Source of the DNA: Candidatus Gastranaerophilales bacterium
Lineage (GTDB): Bacteria > Cyanobacteriota > Vampirovibrionia > Gastranaerophilales > Gastranaerophilaceae
Assembly: GCA_944324845.1 (NCBI GenBank)
Contig: CALUXX010000001.1
Span: forward strand, 310,001-374,000
Direction: 5' to 3'
Length of the DNA: 64,000 bases
Under the pieces are notes generated by a model, which did not search any database, was not told the origin of the DNA, and worked only from the letters and a program-made list of their open reading frames with translations. Positions within the stretch are counted from its first letter, which is position 1. Every line of letters starts with the position of its first letter. Shown piece by piece: positions 25,681-37,321 of this stretch. The position numbers and the translations under genes were made by a program.

Positions 25681-27147
25681 TTATTCAGGAATATCAGCAT
25701 CTTTTATTGCAGGGCTTTCGTTTACATAATTTGTTAATTGTTTTAGTGCCGGTTTGTAACTGTTAATTGTGCTTGAACCTCCAAGACATCCTCCTGGACA
25801 TGCCATTACTTCAATTAGATTTCCAAGTTCACAAGTTCCTGATTTTGCATATTTTTTCAAATCTCTAATTGTTTGTTTATTTAACCCGTCAATTATACAA
25901 GGATGTGCTTTTTTATCTTCATCAAGTAAGGCATTAACTGCACCTGCAACACCACCTGTTACTGCAAAATTTCTTGCTTCCGCTGAGGCTTCTTTTCTGA
26001 AATTTGATTCTTCCAAGGTGTCTAGTTTCATGTCAACTGCACTAAACCATGCTCCAAGCTCTTCGTAGTTTAGGATATAATCCATATTTGGATTTTGGTA
26101 TGCTTCACGTCTTTTTGCTACGCAAGGGCTGAAAAATACGGTTACGGCATCAGGATTTTCTTTTTTTACAAGTTCAGCTGTATAATATGCAGGAGTTTTT
26201 GTTTCTGAACGATATTGCTTTAGTTCAGGTAAATGCTTATCAACAAGTTCATTGTATCCTGCACAACATGATGTTGTCATAAAGCCGTCTCCTTTTTCCA
26301 TTCTTTCTTCAAATTCGGCAGCTTCATTTCTTGAGGTGATTTCTGCGCCTTCTGCAACTTCTACTACATCGCTAAATCCCAAATCCAAAATTGCTTTTCT
26401 TAATTGTTTTGGTGTGCAAGGAAATTGTCCAAATATTGCTGGTGCAACCATTGCGATTAATTTTTTACCTTCTTTTAATGCTTTTAAGATATCTATTATG
26501 TGGCTTTTTTCGTGTACGGCTCCAAATGGGCAAGCACTTACACATTTGCCGCAAGAAATACATTTTTCAAAATCAATATGTGCAAGTCCTTCCTCATCTT
26601 TTGCTATTGCACCTACCGGACAAGCGTTTTCGCAAGGTACTATTATTCTTGCTATTGCTTGATATGGACAAACTTGTGCACACATTCCGCAATTTTTACA
26701 TTTTGTTTGGTCGATAACTGATTTGCCGTGATCAACGTGGATTGCTCCAAATTTGCAAGTCTGCTCACATGGTCTTGCTACACAGCCTTGACATAAATCA
26801 GTTACATATATTCTTGAAGGTACGCAGCCTCGGCAGGCTGTGTGTAATACGGTTAGAGGGTTTTCTTCTACTTCTGTTCTTTCGCTTGCTTCTTTGGCAA
26901 GGGTTGATAGTAATGTGCTGTCTTCTGCTTTTTCTATTGATAAGCCTAGTCCTGCTATTGCTCTATCTCTTAAAATCGCTCGTTCTTTATGAATACAGCA
27001 TCTGTATGGAACTTCACTTCCTTTTGGACGCATTTCAAATGGGATTAACCTTGTTTCTTCTTCAAAATTGTCCCCTAAATATGCTTTGATTAATCTCACT
27101 AAAATTTCTTTTTTTAATTGTGATGTTTGTCTTGCGCTTTCTGCCAT
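25681..27147 (-). CDS. [FeFe] hydrogenase, group B-like, monomeric
   Basis: The enzyme interconverts H2 with protons and electrons. The three H-cluster motifs are recognisable: TSCC (C294, C295), SPC (C342) followed by AKRREA, and MACPGGC (C450, C454). All cluster cysteines and the proton-shuttling Cys are kept, but the usual Pro and Trp after TSCC are Ala and Tyr. Before them lie several Fe-S sites: a CxxC...C set near residues 105-131, then CKNCGMCAQVCP and CISCGKCVSACP ferredoxin motifs. The N-terminal RCCIHKERAILRDR block is typical of group B1/B3 proteins. Soluble, no signal peptide. The HydEFG maturation genes are not in the window. Confidence 0.9.
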   Translation of the reverse strand: MAESARQTSQLKKEILVRLIKAYLGDNFEEETRLIPFEMRPKGSEVPYRCCIHKERAILRDRAIAGLGLSIEKAEDSTLLSTLAKEASERTEVEENPLTVLHTACRGCVPSRIYVTDLCQGCVARPCEQTCKFGAIHVDHGKSVIDQTKCKNCGMCAQVCPYQAIARIIVPCENACPVGAIAKDEEGLAHIDFEKCISCGKCVSACPFGAVHEKSHIIDILKALKEGKKLIAMVAPAIFGQFPCTPKQLRKAILDLGFSDVVEVAEGAEITSRNEAAEFEERMEKGDGFMTTSCCAGYNELVDKHLPELKQYRSETKTPAYYTAELVKKENPDAVTVFFSPCVAKRREAYQNPNMDYILNYEELGAWFSAVDMKLDTLEESNFRKEASAEARNFAVTGGVAGAVNALLDEDKKAHPCIIDGLNKQTIRDLKKYAKSGTCELGNLIEVMACPGGCLGGSSTINSYKPALKQLTNYVNESPAIKDADIPE

Positions 27148-27276
27148 ATACTTACCCCCACTTTACCTTATTTTACGTCTTTAGTATTTCATAAAAATAC
27201 TATTTTTTAAACCTAAATGTTAATTTTTTAACTCCTATTTTCTTATTATAAATACTTCTGCTGTTAATTTAAGTAA

Positions 27277-29895
<2,619 letters not shown>

Positions 29896-29921
29896 TGTCA
29901 GATTGGTTTATATTTATAGTA

Positions 29922-29954
29922 AAAAAAAGGGTTAGATAAATTTATCTAACCTTT
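29922..29954. terminator. Bidirectional terminator between gyrB and the 833-residue gene
   Basis: A perfect 22-base palindrome (29930-29951) has a long A-run on its left, giving a strong U-tract for the minus-strand transcript and a short one for gyrB. Confidence 0.8.
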
Positions 29955-29982
29955 TGATTTTTCATTAACCAAATCAACATAT

Positions 29983-32484
29983 TTACCCCTTAAGCTTTGA
30001 TGTGAAATTATTAAATGCTGAATTTTCGTTGTTTTTGAATATTATATTTTTATTTGCTTCCACTAATGACGGAATGTTTGTTTGTGGTTTTGCATTACGA
30101 GGTGTAACTTCATAGGATTTTATTGAACGTTTTCCTGTTAATCTTTGCATAAAGCTATAATATTTTTTCAAAAATCCTGTTGAGTTATTTTGTTTTGTTT
30201 CGATATCAATAAGTTCATCTCTTGTGTGAGCTTTAATTGGTGTTCCTACAGATGAACGGGTTAACATTTCGCCTAGTGTTGTATCTACTAATGTTACCCA
30301 ACTCATACCAAGTAGTGATGAATTATATTGATTTCTGAAGGTTGAGTTAAACAAGTCTATCAATAGTGTTTGGTAGAATAATCTAGAACCTTCTTGTACA
30401 AATCTTTCTTTGAATTTTGTATTTGCACCTTCTTTATCATTACCGTTTGATTTTAACATTACCATATTGTAGTTGTCTGTCATTAAGAACCAAATTGTTG
30501 CAACTGAAGCTGCTGTTTTTGCTAGGTTTGATAATTCAGCGTTTGATACACTTGATAGTGAATCAACATTGAATGCTTTTAATAGATTTACTTGCACGTA
30601 ATCTTTAAATTGTTCTTGGTTGAAGTTTTTCTTTAATGCTTGTTTGCATATTTTATCGAAACTCTTTGCTAATGCTTCAATATCTTTTGTTCCTGATTTT
30701 GGTGCAGATTTTCTAAATACGTTCATTAATTTTTCGTCAATCATCCAATATGGAAGCGTTACTGTGTTCCACATAAATTTGAATGGCGCAATTATGAAGT
30801 TAACTAGAGGTTTTATCTTTTTATCTTTACTGCCCATATCAATTAGCATTTTGCCATCTTTGGTGATTATTGCAGAATGACCTACTTGTTCGTATTTTTC
30901 TGCCAGTTTTTCAAAATTCTTTTCACTTTTTAATACTTGTACAACTTCATCAAATTTATTTTTATCAACCAAGAATGGTTCGCTTGTTATGTTTTTATAT
31001 AAATCTGAGAAAGGTCTGTATAGAACTTTTTCTTCAAATACTTTTACTGCATTTTTAAGGCTTAATTCTCTATCTGATAAATCGCCATATTTTTTTACAT
31101 CCATTGCTTTTAAATTGTTGTTGAGTTTATCAAATAGTTTATCAATTCCTAGTTTTGCATATTTTTCAGGATTGTTAAGCTTCATATTGTCAAAGTATTT
31201 TAATGCCAGATTTTTAACCGCCGGAATATTTTTAAATCCTTTTATTCCGTATCCTAGTCCCAATATTACCGCAGATGCTTTCATTACTGTATCAAATGAT
31301 AATAGTGGTTTTTGTTGTTCTTTATTCTTATCTGGGGTTGAGTTGCCTGTTGCAGGAATATCTTTTTGCGGTTTGATTTTTGCTTCAGGAGCATTCATTT
31401 TTTCGTTTTCTGCACGGGCTTCTTCCGGTGTTAATCTGGTTATGTGCTTTCCGTTAGATAAACGTGAGAGCATTTCTGTTACAAGAACTGTTGTTCCTGT
31501 TGTAAGTACGATTCCAAATTTAGATTTGTTAATGAATTTTTGGAATGCGCCCATTGTAATCAATGTTAAATAGCCGCTTGTTAAAATTCTTGTTGTTTCT
31601 TGCTTAAACCTTACTTTGCGTTCGTGTTCTGCAGCTTTTGGATCATCATCCATCATTCTTGATAGGTTGTAAGCATCATTTGCTAAAAAGATTGCTGGCG
31701 GTAATCCTGAAACTAATCTGTTTAAGGCTCTTTCATGTTTTGTATCATAGTTTCCTGATTTTGGGTCAAACATTTTTAGTGAGCTTTGGAAAACTTTTGA
31801 ACCTAATTTTGATTCAACATCTTCTGCTATTTTTGTTAGCTCTTCCGGTGTTAATTCCTTAACTGTTTTACCTACTTTTTTTGCAAATGCTTCTTGTGCT
31901 GATTTTAGCTGAGCATCTTTGTATGTAATTAGACCAATTAGAGTGTTTACTTTTGAATCTATTTTAGAACGTTGTCTTATGTTTTTGAAAAATGGTTTTT
32001 CGTGAACCTTATTTGCCCAAGTCTTTAATCCTGGTACTTTACCAAGCATTTCAACTGCTCCGTTTAGCATATCGCCCGGTAGAATTTTGAATGGATATAA
32101 TATACCGTCAAGTGCTAAATGAGGAACTGCTTTTTTGGAAAGTTTTATGTTATCACCTTCTACAGTAATCAGTTTTGAAACTTCTTTTGCATGTTTGACT
32201 GTTATGTCTTCAAAAATATCTCGTCCCATCGGACCAACATATTTATCTATAAATTCAAAGAATTCTTTTTTACTGAAAACTTTATCAATAGGTTTATAAC
32301 TTAGAGAAAGACCTTTAAAACTCAAATCTTGTGGATTTTGTTTTAAAGGTCTCTTAATATCTTGATAGTTATACTGTATTGAACTTTTTAAAGGGGAGTG
32401 TTCATTTCGGGATTCTGGTGACATGTACTCCCTAGTGTGCTTGCGTTTGTCTAATCGAAAATTTGTTGTCTCATTAATAATCAT
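29983..32484 (-). CDS. Large unknown membrane-associated protein
   Basis: No family recognised in 833 residues. The first ~60 residues are polar and carry DLSFKGLSLSYK at 53-64. After that come mostly helical, Lys-rich sequence with scattered hydrophobic segments (about 300-335 around ILTSGYLTLITMGAF and VLTTGTTVLVTEML; about 400-415 ASAVILGLGYGI; about 680-695 VATIWFLM), and a Pro/Lys-rich linker near 350-385. No signal peptide. The ATG at 32484 has GGAAG upstream. A terminator follows, so it is a single-gene unit. The similarity of its N-terminal motif to other unknown proteins here is the only link to anything else. Confidence 0.78.
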   Translation of the reverse strand: MIINETTNFRLDKRKHTREYMSPESRNEHSPLKSSIQYNYQDIKRPLKQNPQDLSFKGLSLSYKPIDKVFSKKEFFEFIDKYVGPMGRDIFEDITVKHAKEVSKLITVEGDNIKLSKKAVPHLALDGILYPFKILPGDMLNGAVEMLGKVPGLKTWANKVHEKPFFKNIRQRSKIDSKVNTLIGLITYKDAQLKSAQEAFAKKVGKTVKELTPEELTKIAEDVESKLGSKVFQSSLKMFDPKSGNYDTKHERALNRLVSGLPPAIFLANDAYNLSRMMDDDPKAAEHERKVRFKQETTRILTSGYLTLITMGAFQKFINKSKFGIVLTTGTTVLVTEMLSRLSNGKHITRLTPEEARAENEKMNAPEAKIKPQKDIPATGNSTPDKNKEQQKPLLSFDTVMKASAVILGLGYGIKGFKNIPAVKNLALKYFDNMKLNNPEKYAKLGIDKLFDKLNNNLKAMDVKKYGDLSDRELSLKNAVKVFEEKVLYRPFSDLYKNITSEPFLVDKNKFDEVVQVLKSEKNFEKLAEKYEQVGHSAIITKDGKMLIDMGSKDKKIKPLVNFIIAPFKFMWNTVTLPYWMIDEKLMNVFRKSAPKSGTKDIEALAKSFDKICKQALKKNFNQEQFKDYVQVNLLKAFNVDSLSSVSNAELSNLAKTAASVATIWFLMTDNYNMVMLKSNGNDKEGANTKFKERFVQEGSRLFYQTLLIDLFNSTFRNQYNSSLLGMSWVTLVDTTLGEMLTRSSVGTPIKAHTRDELIDIETKQNNSTGFLKKYYSFMQRLTGKRSIKSYEVTPRNAKPQTNIPSLVEANKNIIFKNNENSAFNNFTSKLKG

Positions 32485-32617
32485 ATTCCACTTCCGTTTT
32501 TAAGTATTTTCTTTCATATAAAATCAAAAGGCAAGTATATTTTGCTAAAAGTTTACGTATTTTTACAATTTTTTATAATTTATAGGTTATATTTGATTAA
32601 TAACCTTTTGTAACTAT

Positions 32618-32646
32618 TTTACAAAGGGCGTAATTTATTGTATAAT
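32618..32646 (+). promoter_or_regulatory. Promoter of fixC-fixX
   Basis: TTTACA and a perfect TATAAT with a 17-base spacer lie 20 bases ahead of the fixC ATG. Confidence 0.75.
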
Positions 32647-32666
32647 TAGGGTGGAGATTGGTTTAT

Positions 32667-33965
32667 ATGTTGAAACAGGAAAATAAAACAGATGTTATAG
32701 TAGTTGGCGCAGGACCTGCCGGTATTTCTTGCGCGATAACCATTGCACGTAGCGGTAAAGAAGTCGTTTTGATTGAACGTGGATTATTTGCGGGTAGTAA
32801 AAATGTTTTTGGCGGTGCCATTTATACTCAACCAACTAAAGAAATTTTTCCAAATTTTGAACAAGAAGCTCCTGTTGAAAGATGTACAGTTAAACATAAT
32901 TTCGCAATATTAGGCGAAGTTGATTCTACGACAATTTCATATAGAAAAAATGATAATACAAGTTATTCTGTTATTCGTGGCAAGTTTGATCGCTGGGCTG
33001 CTGAAGAAGCCAGAAAAGCAGGTGTTTACTTGGTTGAAGAAACTGTCGTTAGAGAACTTATAAAACAAAAGAACAAAGTTATTGGTGTAAAAACTGAATT
33101 AGAAGATTTTTATGCTGATATTGTTATTTTAGCAGATGGTGTTAATTCTTTATTAGCAAAACAAGTAGGTTTGAGAAAAGCTATTGAAACTAAAGATGTT
33201 GCTCTTAGTGTCAAAGAAGTTATTAAACTTGATAAGGATGTTATTAACCAACGATTTAATGTTAAAGATAATGAAGGTGTTATAACTGAAATTTTTGGCG
33301 GTTCTATGCTTGGTGTTTTAGGACTTGGTTTTATGTACACTAATAAAGAATCCGTTACTATTGGTTTGGGTATTACATTAAACGAGCTTGTTGATTCAAA
33401 AATATCTCCGTATGAATATTTAGAAAATTTGAAACAACAACCTTCTATTGCGCCTTTGATTGAGGGTGGAGAATTGAAAGAATATTCTGCTCATTTAATT
33501 CCTGAAGGCGGGTATAGAAAAATTCCGAAACTTGTAGATAATGGGGTTATGATTGTTGGTGATGCCGCGATGCTTGTTAATAACCTTCACTGGGAAGGTA
33601 CTAATCTTGCGATGATTAGCGGGAAGTTGGCTGCTGAAACTGCAATCGATGCTCTTGATAATAATGATTTTTCTAAAAAAATGCTTTCTTTGTATGAAAG
33701 AAAATTAAAGGAATCTTTCGTATTAAAGGATATGAAAACTTATAGAGATTTGATGAGTGTGATGCATTCTCGAAAAATGGCGTTTTTATCTTATTATTTT
33801 AAAAAGATTAATGCCTTTTTTGAAATGTTTACATCTGTTGATAGTGTTCCTAAAAAAGAAAATTTCAGAAAGTTTATCAAAAGTATATTTACTGATAGAA
33901 GTATAGTTGAACTTTTCAAAGATTGTTTTGCAATTCTTAGATTGTTATGGAGTATTTTGTTATGA
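32667..33965 (+). CDS. fixC: FixC-type FAD-dependent electron-transfer oxidoreductase
   Basis: A flavoprotein related to ETF:quinone oxidoreductase and FixC, which passes electrons from electron-transfer flavoprotein towards quinone or ferredoxin. The N-terminal FAD fold has DVIVVGAGPAGISCAI, a conserved FGGAIYTQP loop follows, and VMIVGDAAMLVNNLHWEGTNLAMISG is the second FAD site. The C-terminal ~60 residues are hydrophobic/amphipathic and may touch the membrane. Start at 32667 has GGTGGAG; the upstream TTG lies too near it. The stop overlaps fixX (ATGA). fixA and fixB, the ETF subunits, are not in the window, so the electron donor is unknown. Confidence 0.9.
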   Translation: MLKQENKTDVIVVGAGPAGISCAITIARSGKEVVLIERGLFAGSKNVFGGAIYTQPTKEIFPNFEQEAPVERCTVKHNFAILGEVDSTTISYRKNDNTSYSVIRGKFDRWAAEEARKAGVYLVEETVVRELIKQKNKVIGVKTELEDFYADIVILADGVNSLLAKQVGLRKAIETKDVALSVKEVIKLDKDVINQRFNVKDNEGVITEIFGGSMLGVLGLGFMYTNKESVTIGLGITLNELVDSKISPYEYLENLKQQPSIAPLIEGGELKEYSAHLIPEGGYRKIPKLVDNGVMIVGDAAMLVNNLHWEGTNLAMISGKLAAETAIDALDNNDFSKKMLSLYERKLKESFVLKDMKTYRDLMSVMHSRKMAFLSYYFKKINAFFEMFTSVDSVPKKENFRKFIKSIFTDRSIVELFKDCFAILRLLWSILL

Positions 33966-34240
33966 ATATAGATAAAAAATTATATACATTAAAATATTCG
34001 TCAGATACAGAATCTCATTTGAAAATTCCTGATAAAGAGAAATGTAGATTATGTGTTTCTAAGAATTGTACATATATTTGTCCGGCAAAAGTGTATGAGT
34101 GGAATTCCGATAGGCAAGAAATAATTATTAATTATGAAAATTGCTTAGAATGCGGAGCTTGTCGTATTGCTTGTGAGAAAAAGGCAATAGATTGGGAATA
34201 TCCTAAAGGGACAAAAGGCGTAACGTTTAAACAAGGTTAA
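33962..34240 (+). CDS. fixX: FixX-type ferredoxin
   Basis: A 92-residue ferredoxin-like protein with cysteines in CRLC...CTYICP and CLECGACRIAC, which would bind one or two Fe-S clusters. The FixX family ending AIDWEYPKGTKGV is present. It pairs with FixC in the same electron path and overlaps its stop codon by four bases, so translation is probably coupled. The start at 33962 gives the normal family length; a TTG 15 bases upstream is less likely. Confidence 0.92.
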   Translation: MNIDKKLYTLKYSSDTESHLKIPDKEKCRLCVSKNCTYICPAKVYEWNSDRQEIIINYENCLECGACRIACEKKAIDWEYPKGTKGVTFKQG

Positions 34241-34262
34241 TATTATATATAAAGGAGGATTT

Positions 34263-34637
34263 ATGAAGGAAGAATATTCAAATCATTATAGGCGTTGGTA
34301 TGACAAGGATCCTGTTTTATCAGAAGCTGTAAAAACTTTAGAAGAAACAGATGATCAAACTCAGATTAGAGTTGCGTTGAATTTGATAAAAATTATTATT
34401 GAACATAATATTGAAGATGAAAAATATGAAGCAGTTGATGATATTATTAGTGCTGTAGGTTTAGGTTTAGATGATAACCGTAGAGGCCGTTGGTATGACA
34501 TCGATACTACATTAAGAACAGCGATGAATATGTTGCAAAATTGTCCTGCAGATACTCAAAAAATTATTGCCAAAGAAATGGCTCAATTAGTTTTATCTAA
34601 GATTAAAACAGAAGACGATGGCGAAGATGAAGAGTAA
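34263..34637 (+). CDS. Small acidic protein with an internal duplication, unknown
   Basis: No family with known role is recognised. The 124 residues contain two similar halves: RWYDKDPVLSEAVKTL (from residue 11) and RWYDIDTTLRTAMNML (from residue 76), each followed by an amphipathic helix. The conserved RWYDxDxxLxxAxxxL pattern at a period of 65 suggests a duplicated helical unit. The C-terminus is Asp/Glu-rich. A strong AAAGGAGG precedes the ATG. It follows fixX by 22 bases and is likely cotranscribed, so a link to electron transfer is possible but is inference. Confidence 0.72.
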   Translation: MKEEYSNHYRRWYDKDPVLSEAVKTLEETDDQTQIRVALNLIKIIIEHNIEDEKYEAVDDIISAVGLGLDDNRRGRWYDIDTTLRTAMNMLQNCPADTQKIIAKEMAQLVLSKIKTEDDGEDEE

Positions 34638-34690
34638 ATTTCAGTTAAATAAAGGATATCTAGTAAATATATTTGAGTTATTATTCTAAT

Positions 34691-35011
34691 ATGGATAATT
34701 TTAATTCGGATGAAGATAAAGAACTGAAAGCCATAGGTCTGGAGTTAATGTTTATGACTCCTGAAAAGTGTTCATCTGATAAAGGTATTACAGCCGTTGA
34801 GTTGGCAAAGTTTGTTAATATTCCTGTAGAGATTGTCAAAAAGAAGCTAGCAATCTTAAAAGATAAGGGTATTGTCAGAGTTATCGGAATGAATCCTAAA
34901 TATTGGAAGTTCGATGAATACAGCTTTCAACGAATGGACGAAGATGATGAAGTTTATCTTTTGTTATGCAGTTTCGATGATGTCGATTTTGATAGATATT
35001 TTTCATACTAA
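34691..35011 (+). CDS. Winged-helix-like small protein
   Basis: The 106-residue protein has a region at about 12-75 (LELMFMTPEKC...GITAVELAKFVNIPVEIVKKKLAILKDKGIVRVIG) that reads as a winged helix-turn-helix of the MarR/ArsR kind, followed by a short acidic tail. A DNA-binding role is likely but unproved. Two starts are possible: TTG at 34673, or ATG at 34691. There is no good ribosome site for either. The ATG lies six bases after TATTAT, an arrangement seen at several other starts here, so a leaderless message is possible. Confidence 0.65.
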   Translation: MDNFNSDEDKELKAIGLELMFMTPEKCSSDKGITAVELAKFVNIPVEIVKKKLAILKDKGIVRVIGMNPKYWKFDEYSFQRMDEDDEVYLLLCSFDDVDFDRYFSY

Positions 35012-35084
35012 ATACTGGATTTATTGTATGTAAAATATCTCAAATTATGTTATCATAAGTTCAGAAGAAGATAGAGGTGTAACA

Positions 35085-36416
35085 ATGTCATTGAGTACAA
35101 ATCAGTATATAAAACCCTTAACAACAGTTAGAAATTCAAAGGGAAATTTGGAAATCGGCGGTTGTGATTTGGTTTCTTTGGCGGATAAGTATGGTACGCC
35201 TTTATATGTTATTGATGAAAAAACTCTTCGCAATATTTGCCACGATTACAAAAAGGCTTTTGAAAATTATCCAAAAATTCGTATGATGTACGCTTCAAAA
35301 GCATTATGTACCAGTGCTGTAGCTAAAATTCTTGATCAAGAAGGGTTCGGATTTGATACAGTTTCTGCCGGTGAAATTTATACTGTTTATAAATCCGGCG
35401 TTGATATGTCTAAGGTTTTGTTTAATGGTAATAACAAATCTTATGATGAGTTGTCTTTGGCTTTGGAATTGGGTGTTGGACGTTTTTCAGTAGATAATTT
35501 CTTAGAATTAGCACTGTTAAATCAAATAGCTAGTTCGCAAAATAAAGTTGCTGATATTTTGCTTAGGATTACCCCTGGAATTGAATGTCATACACATGAA
35601 TATATTCAAACTGGTCATTTGGATTCAAAATTTGGGTTTGATTTGACTCAGATTGATGATGCTATTGAATTGATATTGAATGAATATAAAAACCTAAAAT
35701 TACACGGTTTGCACGCTCATATTGGTTCTCAAATTTTTGAAACAGGAATTTATCCTGATGAAATTGAAATTTTAGCAAAAGAAATTTCTCGTATTGATAG
35801 AAAATATAATTTACAATTAAATGAAATCAATATTGGTGGTGGTTTAGGGGTTAAATATACAGAAGAAGATATTCCTCCTTCTACGTTTGAAATAGGAAAA
35901 CTTATTGTTGATAAGTTGCATGATGTTATTGAAAAATATAATATTCCTGAGCCTGTTGTATTTTTAGAACCTGGTAGAAGTATTATTTCTACCTCAGGTG
36001 TTACTCTTTATACTGTGGGTAGTTCAAAGCAAGTTCCGCATGGCACTAAGTATGTCGCGATAGATGGTGGTATGGCCGATAATCCTCGTCCATCAATGTA
36101 TCAGGCTAAATATAGTGCAGAAGTTGCAAATCATAAAGAATGTGATGAGTTAAAGATGGTTACGATTGCGGGTAGATTTTGCGAATCCGGCGATATTTTG
36201 ATTCGTAATATTGAACTTCCACAATTAGATGAAGGTGATATTTTATGCGTTTATAACACTGGTGCTTATAATTATTCTATGGCATCAAATTATAATAGAG
36301 TTCAAAAACCAGCAATGGTCTTGGTTTCTGATTCTGAATCAGATATTATCATTAATCGAGAATCTTTAGATGATATAGTGGCACATGATATAATTCCGGA
36401 TAGGTTGAAGTTATGA
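35085..36416 (+). CDS. lysA: Diaminopimelate decarboxylase
   Basis: LysA decarboxylates meso-diaminopimelate to lysine with PLP, in the cytoplasm. The fold-type III barrel carries the Schiff-base lysine K72 in MMYASKALCTS. HAHIGSQI and GGGLGVKY bind the cofactor, EPGRSI follows, and GRFCESGDIL holds the catalytic Cys from the partner subunit. Its length of 443 residues is normal. Ribosome site AGAGGTG. It overlaps cdaA by four bases (ATGA), so wall precursor/lysine supply and c-di-AMP synthesis are in one operon. Confidence 0.97.
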   Translation: MSLSTNQYIKPLTTVRNSKGNLEIGGCDLVSLADKYGTPLYVIDEKTLRNICHDYKKAFENYPKIRMMYASKALCTSAVAKILDQEGFGFDTVSAGEIYTVYKSGVDMSKVLFNGNNKSYDELSLALELGVGRFSVDNFLELALLNQIASSQNKVADILLRITPGIECHTHEYIQTGHLDSKFGFDLTQIDDAIELILNEYKNLKLHGLHAHIGSQIFETGIYPDEIEILAKEISRIDRKYNLQLNEINIGGGLGVKYTEEDIPPSTFEIGKLIVDKLHDVIEKYNIPEPVVFLEPGRSIISTSGVTLYTVGSSKQVPHGTKYVAIDGGMADNPRPSMYQAKYSAEVANHKECDELKMVTIAGRFCESGDILIRNIELPQLDEGDILCVYNTGAYNYSMASNYNRVQKPAMVLVSDSESDIIINRESLDDIVAHDIIPDRLKL

Positions 36417-37318
36417 TTGAGTATTTTTCCATGTTATTGCAAAATATTTTAGGTAATTGGCATATTTATCTCAAAGAAACTTTTAGTTTAAAAAATATCT
36501 TTGAAATATGTATCATTGTTGCTATTTTGGTTGTTTTTTATAAACGTTTTATTAAAAATACTCATTCAGAAAAATTCATCAAAGGCGCTTTTGTTCTTGT
36601 GTTTTTGTGGGCTTTTGGTGAAGTTCTTATTGCTGTTAATTTAAATATTTTGGGTGTATTTATACGTTCTATAGTTAGTTTGGTAGCTTTAAGTTTAATC
36701 GTTATTTTCCAACCTGAATTGAGAAGATTTCTCGGTTATTTGGGTCAGATTGATTTCTTTAAAAAATTGTTTGAAAATGATAAGGCTAAAAATTCTGACA
36801 AATCTATTGATGTTATTAAAGAAATTATTGAGGCGGTTAAGTATTTATCAAAATCTCATACTGGGGCTTTAATAGTATTCCAAAATGATTTGAGCAATAC
36901 TTACCGTGATGTTGGTACTATGTTAAATGCTGATGTTTCTACTGAATTGCTATTAACTATTTTCCATGTTAATACACCATTGCATGATGGCGCGGTTGTT
37001 ATCAGTGGTTCTAAGATTATTTCTGCTGGTGTTTTATTACCTTTAACGGATGATCCTCAATTAAGTTGGAAATACGGTACTCGCCATAGGGCTGCGATTG
37101 GAATGACTGAAACCAGTAACGCTGCTTGTTTGGTTGTTTCTGAAGAAACAGGTGATGTATCAATTACTTTGGATGGAACTTTGAAAAAGTATGATGATAT
37201 TCCAACTTTAAAATCTGACTTAGAAAGTATTTTAGGATTGAAACAGGTCGAACAAACTGAGAAAAAGTCTATTTTTAATATTGAAAATTTCATTTCCTTA
37301 AAAAAAGGAGGAAAATAA
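36413..37318 (+). CDS. cdaA: Diadenylate cyclase CdaA (DacA)
   Basis: CdaA joins two ATP into c-di-AMP, a messenger for potassium, osmotic and wall control. Three hydrophobic helices occupy about residues 31-43, 57-76 and 79-100. The DAC catalytic domain then has DGA (192-194) in LHDGAVVI and RHR (224-226) in GTRHRAAIG, the two signature motifs. Length of 301 residues is typical. The usual CdaR and GlmM neighbours are absent; instead it is overlapped by lysA and followed by a YitT-type gene three bases later. glmS is elsewhere in the window. Confidence 0.95.
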   Translation: MIEYFSMLLQNILGNWHIYLKETFSLKNIFEICIIVAILVVFYKRFIKNTHSEKFIKGAFVLVFLWAFGEVLIAVNLNILGVFIRSIVSLVALSLIVIFQPELRRFLGYLGQIDFFKKLFENDKAKNSDKSIDVIKEIIEAVKYLSKSHTGALIVFQNDLSNTYRDVGTMLNADVSTELLLTIFHVNTPLHDGAVVISGSKIISAGVLLPLTDDPQLSWKYGTRHRAAIGMTETSNAACLVVSEETGDVSITLDGTLKKYDDIPTLKSDLESILGLKQVEQTEKKSIFNIENFISLKKGGK

Positions 37319-37321
37319 TTT

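Noticed and set aside
30989..31573. 194-residue plus-strand frame opposite the 833-residue gene
   Set aside because: Shadow frame with Ser/Phe/Leu-rich antisense composition.
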